A DNA stretch of 64,000 bases, taken from contig NZ_FOET01000014.1 in the NCBI RefSeq assembly GCF_900110735.1, forward strand, positions 1-64,000. The letters run 5' to 3'. The position numbers were made by a program, and so were the translations under genes. Below, one piece after another: positions 24,795 to 33,238 of the stretch. Positions within the stretch are counted from its first letter, which is position 1, and each line of letters begins with the position of its first letter. This stretch comes from Streptomyces radiopugnans. Lineage in GTDB: Bacteria > Actinomycetota > Actinomycetes > Streptomycetales > Streptomycetaceae. The notes below the pieces were generated by a model. The model was given only the letters and a program-made list of their open reading frames with translations, was not told the DNA's origin and did no database searches.

Positions 24795-25655
24795 TTGCCA
24801 GAGCTGCCCGAGGTCGAGGTCGTCCGGCGCGGACTCGAGCGCTGGGTCGGCGGCCGCACCATCGCCGGGGCCGAGGTGCTGCACCCGCGCGCGATCCGCC
24901 GCCACCTCGCCGGAGCGGAGGACTTCACCGGCCGGCTGCGCGGAGTGCGCGTCGGCGCCCCCCTGCGCCGCGGCAAGTACCTGTGGTTGCCGCTGGAGGG
25001 CACCGGCCAGTGCGTCCTGGCCCACCTCGGCATGAGCGGGCAGCTGCTCGTCCAGCCGCAGGACGCCCCCGACGAGAAGCACCTGCGCGTACGTGTCCGC
25101 TTCGCCGACACCGAGGGGACCGAACTGCGCTTCGTCGATCAGCGCACCTTCGGCGGGCTGTCGCTGCACGCCACCACGGAGGACGGCCTGCCCGACGTCA
25201 TGGCCCACATCGCCCGCGACCCGCTGGACCCGGCCTTCGACGAGGCGGCCTTCCACACCGCCCTGCGCCGCCGCCGCAGTACGCTCAAGCGGGCACTGCT
25301 CGACCAGTCCCTGATCAGCGGGGTCGGCAACATCTACGCGGACGAGGCGCTGTGGCGTTCCCGGCTGCACTATGACCGCCCCACCGCCACCCTCACACGT
25401 CCGCGCACCGCCGAACTCCTCGGTAACGTCCGCGACGTGATGAACGCGGCCCTCGCCGTCGGCGGCACCAGCTTCGACAGCCTCTACGTCAACGTCAACG
25501 GGGAGTCGGGCTACTTCGAACGCTCCCTGGACGCCTACGGCCGCGAGGGTCTGCCCTGCCGCCGCTGCGCCGCCCCGATGCGCCGCAGCCCCTGGATGAA
25601 CCGCTCCAGCTACTTCTGCCCGCGCTGCCAGCGTCCGCCCCGCCCGGTGCGCTGA
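24795..25655 (+). CDS. mutM: Formamidopyrimidine-DNA glycosylase
   Basis: MutM removes 8-oxoguanine and formamidopyrimidines from DNA and nicks the abasic site. The 286-residue protein keeps the catalytic Pro2-Glu3 N-terminus (PELPEVEVVRRGL), RRGKYLW, MSGQL, the H2TH region SLISGVGNIYADEALW and the C-terminal zinc finger (CRRC then CPRC). It uses a rare TTG start with GAGGAG 7 nt upstream; no ATG or GTG start would preserve Pro2. The Lys and Arg residues needed for lesion binding appear intact. Confidence 0.95.
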   Translation: MPELPEVEVVRRGLERWVGGRTIAGAEVLHPRAIRRHLAGAEDFTGRLRGVRVGAPLRRGKYLWLPLEGTGQCVLAHLGMSGQLLVQPQDAPDEKHLRVRVRFADTEGTELRFVDQRTFGGLSLHATTEDGLPDVMAHIARDPLDPAFDEAAFHTALRRRRSTLKRALLDQSLISGVGNIYADEALWRSRLHYDRPTATLTRPRTAELLGNVRDVMNAALAVGGTSFDSLYVNVNGESGYFERSLDAYGREGLPCRRCAAPMRRSPWMNRSSYFCPRCQRPPRPVR

Positions 25656-25660
25656 GCACC

Positions 25661-25688
25661 GCGCGCCGCCGGACGGGGCGGCGGGCGC
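25661..25688. terminator. Hairpin between mutM and the CAP-domain gene
   Basis: Imperfect inverted repeat with about 7 uninterrupted G/C pairs (GCGCGCCGCC / GGCGGCGGGCGC) between convergent genes. Confidence 0.4.
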
Positions 25689-25710
25689 CGGACGCCTGGC
25701 GGGAAGCCGC

Positions 25711-26649
25711 TCAGAAGCCGAAGTTCTGCGTCCACCAGGGGCCGCCCTCGGCGAAGTGCGCGCCCACGCCCAGGGTCCGGTAGTCGCAGTTGAGGATGTT
25801 GGCGCGGTGGCCGGGGCTGTCCATCCAGGCGTCCATCACCGTCCGGGCGTCGGCCTGGCCGCGGGCTATGTTCTCGCCGCCGAGGTTGTCGATGCCCGCC
25901 GCCTCGGCGCGGTCCCAGGGGGTGTCGCCGTTGGGGCTGGTGTGGGAGAAGAAGCCCCGGGTGGCCATGTCCTGGCTGAACTCACCGGCCAGTTCGGCAA
26001 GTTCGGGGTCGGCGGTGACCGGTTGGCAACCGGCCTCGGCCCGTTCCAGGTTGACCAGTCTCAGCACCTCCGCCTCGGCGGCCGTCTCCTCGTCGAGGGA
26101 GGGGAGGCCGGGTGCGGTGGGTTTGCGGGAGGAGGCGGAGGGCTCGCCGGGTGTGCCGGAGGGCTTGCGGAAGACGTCGCCCGCGCCGGTCTCGCCGGCC
26201 GGGGGCGTACTGCCGCGCGGCGGGGTCGGTTCGGCCGCCTTCTTCGAAGGCGTGGCCTCCGGCTTCTTCGACTCGCGGCCGTGTGAGGGCTCCGCGCCGG
26301 GGGAGGCGGCGCGGCCGTCGCCGCGGCCCGCGGCGGAAGCGCCGCCGCGGTCGTCCGGGGCCGGTGTCGCCGCGCCCTGGGTCTGCAGGTCCCGCAGGTC
26401 GTCCGGGGCCACTCCGGAGGGTGAGGCGAACCCGCCGACGGTGTAGTCGCCGTTCGGGCCGGGCAGCAGCCCCGAGGCCACAGCCACGGCGCCCATCGCC
26501 ATCGCGGCCGAGGCTCCGAGGAGGCCGGTGCGCACGGGGGCCGCGCTCCGCTTGCGGTGCGGGCTGCGATGGCGCCCGACCGCCGCGCGGCGGCCGGAGG
26601 TGACGGGGGCCGGTGCTGGAACCGGTTCGGCGCGGCGGTGGCGTCCCAT
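25711..26649 (-). CDS. Secreted CAP/SCP-domain protein
   Basis: A 312-residue protein with a basic N-terminus (about 45 residues), one hydrophobic segment near residues 42-62 (signal anchor or signal peptide), a long Pro/Ala/Lys-rich linker (about 75-185) and a C-terminal CAP domain (about 190-312). The CAP cues are LRLVNLERAEAGCQPV, SQDMATRGFFSHTSPNG, GENIARG and MDSPGHRANILNCDYRTLGVG. Bacterial CAP domains are extracellular; enzymatic activity is usually unknown. ATG start with GAGGACT upstream. Convergent with mutM, divergent from the acylphosphatase gene. Confidence 0.9.
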   Translation of the reverse strand: MGRHRRAEPVPAPAPVTSGRRAAVGRHRSPHRKRSAAPVRTGLLGASAAMAMGAVAVASGLLPGPNGDYTVGGFASPSGVAPDDLRDLQTQGAATPAPDDRGGASAAGRGDGRAASPGAEPSHGRESKKPEATPSKKAAEPTPPRGSTPPAGETGAGDVFRKPSGTPGEPSASSRKPTAPGLPSLDEETAAEAEVLRLVNLERAEAGCQPVTADPELAELAGEFSQDMATRGFFSHTSPNGDTPWDRAEAAGIDNLGGENIARGQADARTVMDAWMDSPGHRANILNCDYRTLGVGAHFAEGGPWWTQNFGF

Positions 26650-26810
26650 CTGCTGCAGTCCTCACGTGATCGGCGTCACTTGTGTCACTCGAAAGAGTGA
26701 GTCCCGTTGCGGCGTGACTGTACGGCATCGGTGAGAGGCGCAGGAGGGAACGGTGGAAACACGGGAGCGGAAGGAGAGGGCGGGGCGCGTGGGGGCGGAG
26801 CGCGTCCGGA

Positions 26811-26816
26811 TAGCGT
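26811..26816 (+). promoter_or_regulatory. -10 element of the acylphosphatase gene
   Basis: TAGCGT ends 6 nt before the ATG at 26823 with no Shine-Dalgarno, suggesting leaderless transcription. Confidence 0.4.
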
Positions 26817-26822
26817 GCGCCC

Positions 26823-27140
26823 ATGGGTACGAGGACGGAGGGCGCCGGCGAAGGCGCGGCCGGGGAGACCGTGCGGATGACGGCCTGGGTGCGCGGGCAG
26901 GTGCAGGGGGTCGGTTTCCGCTGGTTCACCCGGGCCAACGCGCTGCGGATCGGCGGCCTGGAGGGTTTTGCGCTCAATCTCGGCGACGGCCGGGTCCAGG
27001 TGGTCGCCGAAGGGCCGCGCGATCGCTGCGAACTGCTGCTGGAATGGCTCCGAACGGGTGATACGCCGGGGCGGGTCGAAGGTGTGACCGAGATCTGGGG
27101 ACCGCCGCGCGGGGGCTACGAGGGCTTCGCGATCCGATGA
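26823..27140 (+). CDS. Acylphosphatase
   Basis: A 105-residue acylphosphatase that would hydrolyse carboxyl-phosphate bonds such as 1,3-bisphosphoglycerate. VRGQVQGVGFRWFTRANA contains the catalytic Arg of the GxVQGVGFR loop, and GFALNLGDGRVQVVAEG holds the catalytic Asn. The C-terminus is the family-typical GGYEGFAIR. The first 17 residues (GTRTEGAGEGAAGE) are unconserved; an internal ATG at 26877 would drop them, but the -10 at 26811 fits the ATG at 26823. Confidence 0.92.
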   Translation: MGTRTEGAGEGAAGETVRMTAWVRGQVQGVGFRWFTRANALRIGGLEGFALNLGDGRVQVVAEGPRDRCELLLEWLRTGDTPGRVEGVTEIWGPPRGGYEGFAIR

Positions 27141-27271
27141 TCCAAAGTGGTTGCCTTTCACCGCGTGACGTGCGAGGCTGCGGCCAGCGTCACCCCCGCA
27201 GGACCCCGCGAGCCCTCCGGCAGATTGAGTGCCGTCGAGTCAAGGCCGCCGGGGCGCGTGGCGTGATCGTG

Positions 27272-27300
27272 TTGACCGCCAAAAGTTTTGGTGAGACTCT
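27272..27300 (+). promoter_or_regulatory. Promoter of the small coiled-coil gene upstream of smc
   Basis: -35 TTGACC (27272-27277), 17 nt, -10 GACTCT (27295-27300), about 120 bp before the start at 27424. Confidence 0.5.
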
Positions 27301-27423
27301 GGAAGCCCCGCGCACCGCAGCTGTTCTGCCTTCGGAATGAAGGCCGAACGGCAACCGCGGGCGCGAATCCCTCACGACCCACCACCGTTCCGGTCGGTCA
27401 CTCAGTGTGGAGGACCATCCATC

Positions 27424-27633
27424 ATGGCAAAGGCGCTTCTCGGTTACGTCGGCGGTTCCGACCCCCGAGTCCTCGCCGAGATGCGACGGCTGCAGCAGCG
27501 TGTTCAGGACCTGGAATCCGAGCTGGTACGGATCCAGGCGGAGAACGACGCTCTGTCGGCCGCCGCTGCACGGCACGGCGACTCGTTGCTGGAGAGCATC
27601 GACGTATCCAAGGCGGAGCCTGCGCTCACCTGA
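27424..27633 (+). CDS. Small conserved coiled-coil protein upstream of smc
   Basis: A 69-residue protein. AKALLGYVGGSDPRVLAEM is followed by a clear leucine-zipper-like heptad segment (MRRLQQRVQDLESELVRIQA, about residues 20-42) and an acidic C-terminus. The ATG has a strong GGAGGACC ribosome-binding site. It has its own promoter and terminator, and I recall it at the same position in other Streptomyces. No function is known to me; the coiled coil suggests dimerisation. Position next to smc may be incidental. Confidence 0.78.
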   Translation: MAKALLGYVGGSDPRVLAEMRRLQQRVQDLESELVRIQAENDALSAAAARHGDSLLESIDVSKAEPALT

Positions 27634-27679
27634 CCTTCCGGTCCGGGGAACGCAGCGCCAGGCCGCTGGAGAAAACTGC

Positions 27680-27701
27680 AAGGGACGCTTCGGCGTCCCT
27701 T
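27680..27701 (+). terminator. Terminator between the coiled-coil gene and smc
   Basis: AAGGGACGC-TTCG-GCGTCCCTT, a 9-bp hairpin with a UUCG tetraloop. Confidence 0.8.
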
Positions 27702-27797
27702 CGTCGTTTCCGGCCGGAGGTGTGGCGCTTACCGTGTGATGTGCCCCACCCGTTCAGCGGTGAAACTCGCTTCGGTCGTGAAACCGACACCTGGGAG

Positions 27798-27803
27798 TAA
27801 AGT
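27798..27803 (+). promoter_or_regulatory. -10 element of smc
   Basis: TAAAGT ends 8 nt before the smc GTG; the nearest GGGAG overlaps its left edge and is too far to be a ribosome-binding site. A leaderless or very short-leader transcript is likely. Confidence 0.45.
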
Positions 27804-27811
27804 CCGGATAC

Positions 27812-30800
27812 GTGCACCTCAAGAGCCTGACCCTGCGCGGGTTCAAGTCCTTCGCCTCGGCCACGACGCTGCGCTTCGAGCCGGGCATCACCTGCGTGGT
27901 GGGCCCCAACGGCTCCGGCAAGTCCAATGTCGTGGACGCCCTGTCGTGGGTGATGGGCGAGCAGGGCGCCAAGTCGCTGCGCGGCGGCAAGATGGAGGAC
28001 GTCATCTTCGCCGGGACGGCGGGCCCTTCGGGCCGTCCCCCGCTGGGCCGTGCCGAGGTCTCCCTGACCATCGACAACTCCGACGGCGCCCTGCCCATCG
28101 AGTACGCCGAGGTCACCATCACGCGGATCATGTTCCGCAACGGCGGCAGCGAGTACCAGATCAACGGCGACACCTGCCGGCTGCTGGACATCCAGGAGCT
28201 GCTGTCGGATTCCGGCATCGGCCGCGAGATGCACGTCATCGTCGGACAGGGCCAGCTCGACTCCGTACTGCACGCCGACCCGGCCGGCCGCCGGGCCTTC
28301 ATCGAGGAGGCCGCCGGCGTCCTCAAGCACCGCAAGCGCAAGGAGAAGGCGCTGCGGAAGCTGGACGCGATGCAGGCCAACCTCGCCCGTGTCCAGGACC
28401 TCACCGACGAACTGCGCCGCCAGCTCAAGCCGCTGGGACGGCAGGCGGCCGTCGCCCGCCGGGCCGCGGTGATCCAGGCCGATCTGCGCGACGCCCGGCT
28501 GCGGCTGCTGGCCGACGACCTGGTGGCCCTGCGCGCGGCGCTGAAGGCCGAACTCGCCGACGAGGCGGCGCTCAAGGAGCGGAAGGAGTCGGTGGAGGCC
28601 GGTCTCGGGGAGGCGCTGCGGCGGGAGGCCGCGCTGGAGCAGCAGGTCAGGGAACTGTCCCCGCGGCTGGAGCGGGCGCAGCAGACCTGGTACGAGCTGT
28701 CGCAGCTCGCCGAGCGGGTGCGCGGCACCGTGAGTCTGGCCGACGCCCGGGTCCGCAGCGCGTCCGCGGAGCCCGTCGAGGAGCGTCCGGGGCGCGATCC
28801 GGAGGACATGGAGCGTGAGGCGGCCCGGGTCCGCGAGCAGGAGGCGGAGCTGAGGGCCGCGCTGGAGGCGGCGAGCCGGGCGCTGGAGGACACCGTCGCG
28901 CACCGCGCGGAGTTGGAGCGCGCCCTGGCCGACGAGGAGCGGCGGCTGAAGGACGCCGCCCGCGCCATCGCCGACCGCCGCGAGGGGCTGGCCCGGCTGC
29001 ACGGCCAGGTCACCGCCGCCCGCGGCCGGGCCGCCTCCGCGCAGGCCGAGATCGACCGGCTGGCCACCGCCCGGGACGAGGCGGCCGAGCGCGCGGCGGC
29101 GGCCCGGGAGGAGTACGAGGCGCTGCGGGCCGAGGTCGACGGGCTGGACGCGGACGACGCCGAGCTGGCCGAGGAGCACGAGGCGGCCAGAGGTGAACTG
29201 GCCGCGGCCGAGGCGGAGCTGAGCGCGGCCGGCGAGGCGCTGTCGGCCGCCGAGCGGGAACGCGCGGCGACCGCCGCCCGCCGTGACGCCCTGTCCCTGG
29301 GACTGCGCCGCAAGGACGGCACCGGGGCCCTGCTCGGCGCCGGCGACCGGCTCGCCGGACTGCTCGGCCCGGCCGCCGAACTCCTCACCGTCACCCCCGG
29401 TTTCGAGGTGCCCGTCGCCGCCGCCCTCGGCTCGGCCGCGGACGCCGTCGCCGTGGACGGCCCGGCCGCGGCCGCCGACGCGCTGCGCCTGCTGCGCGGG
29501 CAGGACGCCGGCCGCGCGGCGCTGGTGCTCGGCGGCGCACCGCGGGAGGAGCCTCCCGGAGCCCTGGACGTACCCGGTGCGCGGTGGGCCGCGGAACTGG
29601 TGTCGGGCCCGGAGGTCCTGCTGCCCGCCCTGCGGCGGCTGCTGCGCGGCGTGGTGGTGGTCGGCGCCCTGCGGGACGCGATGGAGCTGGTGGCCGAGCG
29701 CCCTGAGCTGACCGCCGTCACCGCCGAGGGCGACCTGCTCGGCGCCCACTTCGCGCAGGGCGGTTCCGCCGGGGCGCCGTCGCTGCTGGAGGTACGGGCG
29801 TCGGTGGACGAGGCCACCGCCGAGCTGGCCGAACTGGACGGCCGGTGCGAGGCGCTGGCCGGGGACCGGGAGAGGGCCCGGGAGCGGCGGCGCGAGTGCG
29901 CCGCCCGGGTCGAGGAACTGGGCGCGCGGCGCAGCGCGGCCGACAGGGAGAGATCGCAGGTCGCCGGCCGGCTCGGGCGGCTGGGCGGGCAGGCGCGGGC
30001 CGCGCAGGGGGAGGCCGAGCGCGCGGCGGCGGCCGTGGCGAAGGCCGAGGAGGCGCTGGCGCGGGCCCGCGAGGAGGCCGAGGTGCTGGCCGAACGGCTG
30101 GCGGTGGCCGAGGAGCAGCCGGGCGAGGAGGAGCCGGACACCTCGGTGCGCGACCGGCTGGCCGCCGACGGCGCCAACGCCCGGCAGACGGAGATGGAGG
30201 CCCGCCTCCAGGTGCGCACCCACGAGGAGAGGGTCAAGGGGCTCGCCGGGCGGGCGGACTCCCTGGACCGGGCGGCGCGCGCCGAACGGGAGGCGCGGGC
30301 GCGCGCGGAGCGCCGCCGTGCCCGGCTGCGGCACGAGCGGGAGGTGGCCTCGGCCGTCGCCTCCGGCGCCCGGCAACTGCTGGCGCACGTGGAGGTGTCG
30401 CTGGCGCGGGCCGAGGAGGAGCGGGAGGCCGCCCGGAGCGCCAAGGCCGGGCGGGAACGCGAGCTGGCCGCCGAGCGCGACCGGGGCCGGCAGCTGAAGG
30501 AGGAGCTGGACAAGCTCACCGACTCCGTGCACCGCGGCGAGGTGCTGGGTGCCGAGAAGCGGCTGCGGATCGAGCAGCTGGAGACCAGATCCCTGGAGGA
30601 GCTGGGCGTGGAGCCGGCCGTGCTGGTCCGCGAGTACGGCCCCGACCAGCCGGTGCCGCCGTCGCCGCCCGCCGAGGGGGAGGAGCTGCCCGAGGATCCC
30701 GGTCACCCCCGCAACCGGCCGGTCCCCTTCGTCCGCGCCGAGCAGGAGAAGCGGCTGCAGGCGGCCGAGCGGGCGTACCGGCAGCTGGGCAAGGTGAACC

Positions 30801-31378
30801 CGCTGGCGCTGGAGGAGTTCGCGGCCCTGGAGGAGCGGCACCGCTTCCTCAGCGAGCAGCTGGAGGACCTGAAGAAGACCCGCGCGGACCTGCTGCAGGT
30901 GGTCAGGGAGGTGGACGAGCGGGTCGAGCAGGTCTTCACCGAGGCGTACCGCGACACGGCCCGCGAGTTCGAGGGCGTCTTCTCGCGGCTGTTCCCCGGC
31001 GGCGAGGGGCGGCTGGTCCTCACCGACCCGGAGAACATGCTCACCACGGGCGTGGACGTCGAGGCCCGGCCGCCGGGGAAGAAGGTCAAGCGGCTGTCGC
31101 TGCTGTCGGGAGGCGAACGCTCGCTGACGGCCGTGGCGCTGCTGGTGTCGATCTTCAAGGCGCGCCCCAGCCCGTTCTACGTCATGGACGAGGTCGAGGC
31201 GGCGCTGGACGACACCAACCTCCAGCGGCTGATCGGGATCATGAAGGAACTCCAGGAGAGTTCCCAGCTCATCGTGATCACCCATCAGAAGCGGACCATG
31301 GAGGTCGCCGACGCCCTCTACGGCGTCTCGATGCAGGGCGACGGGGTGTCGAAGGTCATCAGCCAGCGGCTCCGCTGA
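27812..31378 (+). CDS. smc: Chromosome segregation protein Smc
   Basis: Smc is the condensin ATPase (1188 residues) that loads at parS and compacts and aligns chromosome arms; in Streptomyces it acts in sporulation septation. Domains: N-terminal ATPase half with Walker A GPNGSGKSN (residues 31-39) and a Q-loop region, a coiled coil of about 300 residues (170-480, strongly Ala/Glu/Arg-rich), a hinge (about 500-640), a returning coiled coil (about 660-990), then the C-terminal half with signature LLSGGERSLTAVALL and Walker B FYVMDEVEAALDD. All ATPase motifs are intact. ScpA/ScpB genes are not in the window. Confidence 0.97.
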   Translation: MHLKSLTLRGFKSFASATTLRFEPGITCVVGPNGSGKSNVVDALSWVMGEQGAKSLRGGKMEDVIFAGTAGPSGRPPLGRAEVSLTIDNSDGALPIEYAEVTITRIMFRNGGSEYQINGDTCRLLDIQELLSDSGIGREMHVIVGQGQLDSVLHADPAGRRAFIEEAAGVLKHRKRKEKALRKLDAMQANLARVQDLTDELRRQLKPLGRQAAVARRAAVIQADLRDARLRLLADDLVALRAALKAELADEAALKERKESVEAGLGEALRREAALEQQVRELSPRLERAQQTWYELSQLAERVRGTVSLADARVRSASAEPVEERPGRDPEDMEREAARVREQEAELRAALEAASRALEDTVAHRAELERALADEERRLKDAARAIADRREGLARLHGQVTAARGRAASAQAEIDRLATARDEAAERAAAAREEYEALRAEVDGLDADDAELAEEHEAARGELAAAEAELSAAGEALSAAERERAATAARRDALSLGLRRKDGTGALLGAGDRLAGLLGPAAELLTVTPGFEVPVAAALGSAADAVAVDGPAAAADALRLLRGQDAGRAALVLGGAPREEPPGALDVPGARWAAELVSGPEVLLPALRRLLRGVVVVGALRDAMELVAERPELTAVTAEGDLLGAHFAQGGSAGAPSLLEVRASVDEATAELAELDGRCEALAGDRERARERRRECAARVEELGARRSAADRERSQVAGRLGRLGGQARAAQGEAERAAAAVAKAEEALARAREEAEVLAERLAVAEEQPGEEEPDTSVRDRLAADGANARQTEMEARLQVRTHEERVKGLAGRADSLDRAARAEREARARAERRRARLRHEREVASAVASGARQLLAHVEVSLARAEEEREAARSAKAGRERELAAERDRGRQLKEELDKLTDSVHRGEVLGAEKRLRIEQLETRSLEELGVEPAVLVREYGPDQPVPPSPPAEGEELPEDPGHPRNRPVPFVRAEQEKRLQAAERAYRQLGKVNPLALEEFAALEERHRFLSEQLEDLKKTRADLLQVVREVDERVEQVFTEAYRDTAREFEGVFSRLFPGGEGRLVLTDPENMLTTGVDVEARPPGKKVKRLSLLSGGERSLTAVALLVSIFKARPSPFYVMDEVEAALDDTNLQRLIGIMKELQESSQLIVITHQKRTMEVADALYGVSMQGDGVSKVISQRLR

Positions 31379-31470
31379 GCTTCCCCGGGGCGGCCTGGAC
31401 CTTCACTCCTGCTTCACTTTCCGAACGAAAAACGTTACACCTCGGGGTTGTTCCGGTTATCTCTCATCTA

Positions 31471-31498
31471 TTGACTTCAACTTTTGAAGGAATAGTCT
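31471..31498 (+). promoter_or_regulatory. glcP promoter with embedded palindrome
   Basis: -35 TTGACT (31471-31476), 16 nt, -10 TAGTCT (31493-31498). A perfect inverted repeat CTTCAA-CTT-TTGAAG (31475-31489) fills the spacer and could be an operator for a sugar-responsive repressor. Confidence 0.6.
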
Positions 31499-31615
31499 CT
31501 GCATGGTCGGCCATGCCTTCAAACGGCGGCATGCAGTTGTGCGTGCCGGGTAAAAGGCGGCAACCACTTGGCACCCCACCCGGCACCGCCGCCGGGGACC
31601 GCAGGAGTACACACC

Positions 31616-33049
31616 GTGACCAGCACCGCGCAGGTGAAGCCGGACGGGCCGGACGCCCCGGCCGGACGGACCCAGCACCTCAGACACGTCGTCTTCATCG
31701 CCACCGCGGCGGCGATGGGGGGCTTCCTCTTCGGCTACGACAGCTCCGTCATCAACGGAGCGGTCGAGGGCATCCGGGGCAGATTCGACATCGCCTCCGG
31801 CGTGCTCGCGCAGATCATCGCCGCGGCCCTGATCGGCGCCGCGATCGGCGCCGCCACCGCGGGGCGGCTCGCCGACCGGATCGGCCGCATCAGGGTGATG
31901 CAGATCGCCGCGGTGCTCTTCGCCCTCAGCGCCGTCGGCTCCATGCTCCCCTTCACCATGTGGGACCTGGCCTTCTGGCGGACCCTGGGCGGCGTCGCCA
32001 TCGGCATGGCCTCGGTGATCGCGCCCGCCTACATCGCCGAGGTCGCCCCGGCCGAGTACCGCGGCCGGCTCGCCTCCTTCCAGCAGGCCGCGATCGTGCT
32101 GGGCATCGCCGTGTCCCAACTGGTCAACTGGGGCGTGCTCAACCTCGCCGGCGGCGAGCAGCGCGGCAGCCTGCTGGGCGTCGAGGCCTGGCAGCTCATG
32201 CTCGGCATCGAGGTCGTCCCCGCCCTGCTGTACGGACTGCTGACCCTGCGCATACCCGAGTCCCCGCGCCACCTCGTCGCCCAGGGGCGCACGGACGAGG
32301 CCAGGGCCGTCCTCGCGGACGTCGAGGCGCGGGGGAGCGACCTGGACGCCCGGATCGCCGAGATCCGCGAGCGCATGCGCGGCGAGCGCAGGCCGAGCCT
32401 GCGGGACCTGCTGGGAGGGCGCTTCGGTCTGCTGCCCATCGTCTGGGTCGGCATCGGCCTGTCGCTGTTCCAGCAGCTGGTCGGCATCAACGTGATCTTC
32501 TACTACAGCGCCTCGCTGTGGCAGTCGGTCGGCATCGACCCCGGCAGCTCGTTCTTCTACTCCTTCACCACCTCGATCATCAACATCGTCGGCACGGTGA
32601 TCGCGATGCTCCTGGTGGACCGGATCGGCCGCAGGCCGCTGGCCCTGACCGGCTCCGCGGGCATGGCACTATCCCTCGGCGCCGCGGCCTGGGCCTTCTC
32701 CTACAAGAGCGGCACCGGCGACGACATCACCCTGCCCGACGCGCAGGGCACGGTCGCGCTCGTCGCCGCGCACTCCTTCGTGCTCTTCTTCGCCCTCTCC
32801 TGGGGCGTGGTGGTCTGGGTGATGCTCGGCGAGATGTTCCCCAACCGCATCCGCGCCGCCGCCCTCGGCATCGCCGCCGGGGCCCAGTGGGTGGCGAACT
32901 GGCTGATCACCGTCACCTTCCCGAGCCTGTCGGACTGGAACCTGTCGGGCGCGTACGTCATCTACACCGTCTTCGCGGCCCTCTCGATCCCGTTCGTCCT
33001 CAAGTTCGTGCCGGAGACCAGGGGCAGGGCGCTGGAGGAGATGGGCTGA
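31616..33049 (+). CDS. glcP: MFS sugar:H+ symporter, glucose permease GlcP-like
   Basis: A 477-residue, 12-helix major facilitator of the sugar porter family. Signatures in order: GGFLFGYDSSVINGA (helix 1), DRIGRIR (loop 2-3), the R-x-x-x-G-x-x-x-G stretch and PAYIAEVAPAEYRGR, IPESPRHLV at the central loop, QQLVGINVIFYYS (helix 7), DRIGRRPL and PETRGRALEE at the C-terminus. It closely resembles S. coelicolor GlcP, the main glucose uptake system, and sits in the same place between smc and ftsY. GTG start with GCAGGAG. Substrate assignment rests on that resemblance. Confidence 0.9.
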   Translation: MTSTAQVKPDGPDAPAGRTQHLRHVVFIATAAAMGGFLFGYDSSVINGAVEGIRGRFDIASGVLAQIIAAALIGAAIGAATAGRLADRIGRIRVMQIAAVLFALSAVGSMLPFTMWDLAFWRTLGGVAIGMASVIAPAYIAEVAPAEYRGRLASFQQAAIVLGIAVSQLVNWGVLNLAGGEQRGSLLGVEAWQLMLGIEVVPALLYGLLTLRIPESPRHLVAQGRTDEARAVLADVEARGSDLDARIAEIRERMRGERRPSLRDLLGGRFGLLPIVWVGIGLSLFQQLVGINVIFYYSASLWQSVGIDPGSSFFYSFTTSIINIVGTVIAMLLVDRIGRRPLALTGSAGMALSLGAAAWAFSYKSGTGDDITLPDAQGTVALVAAHSFVLFFALSWGVVVWVMLGEMFPNRIRAAALGIAAGAQWVANWLITVTFPSLSDWNLSGAYVIYTVFAALSIPFVLKFVPETRGRALEEMG

Positions 33050-33068
33050 CCCGCCCGTGCCCGCCGAG

Positions 33069-33113
33069 ACGAGCGCCGTTCCGGCCCGCCCCACGGGCCG
33101 GAACGGCGCTCGT
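33069..33113 (+). terminator. glcP terminator
   Basis: A perfect 20-bp inverted repeat beginning ACGAGCGCCG with a 5-nt loop, 19 bp after the stop. Confidence 0.88.
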
Positions 33114-33188
33114 CCGCGTTCTTGGCCGATACTGGGACGCGTTGTGACTCCGGCTCCGAAGGAGCTTCTCGCTCGGCCCGAACGGCTC

Positions 33189-33219
33189 TGCGTCACGGGC
33201 AGGACCTGTCCGTGACGCA
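33189..33219 (+). other. Inverted repeat in the ftsY leader
   Basis: TGCGTCACGGGCAGG-A-CCTGTCCGTGACGCA, 15-bp arms with one G-T pair, ends 19 nt before the ftsY start. There is no T-run. It may be an RNA hairpin or a protein-binding site. Confidence 0.6.
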
Positions 33220-33238
33220 GGTAACTCTCTAGGGAATC

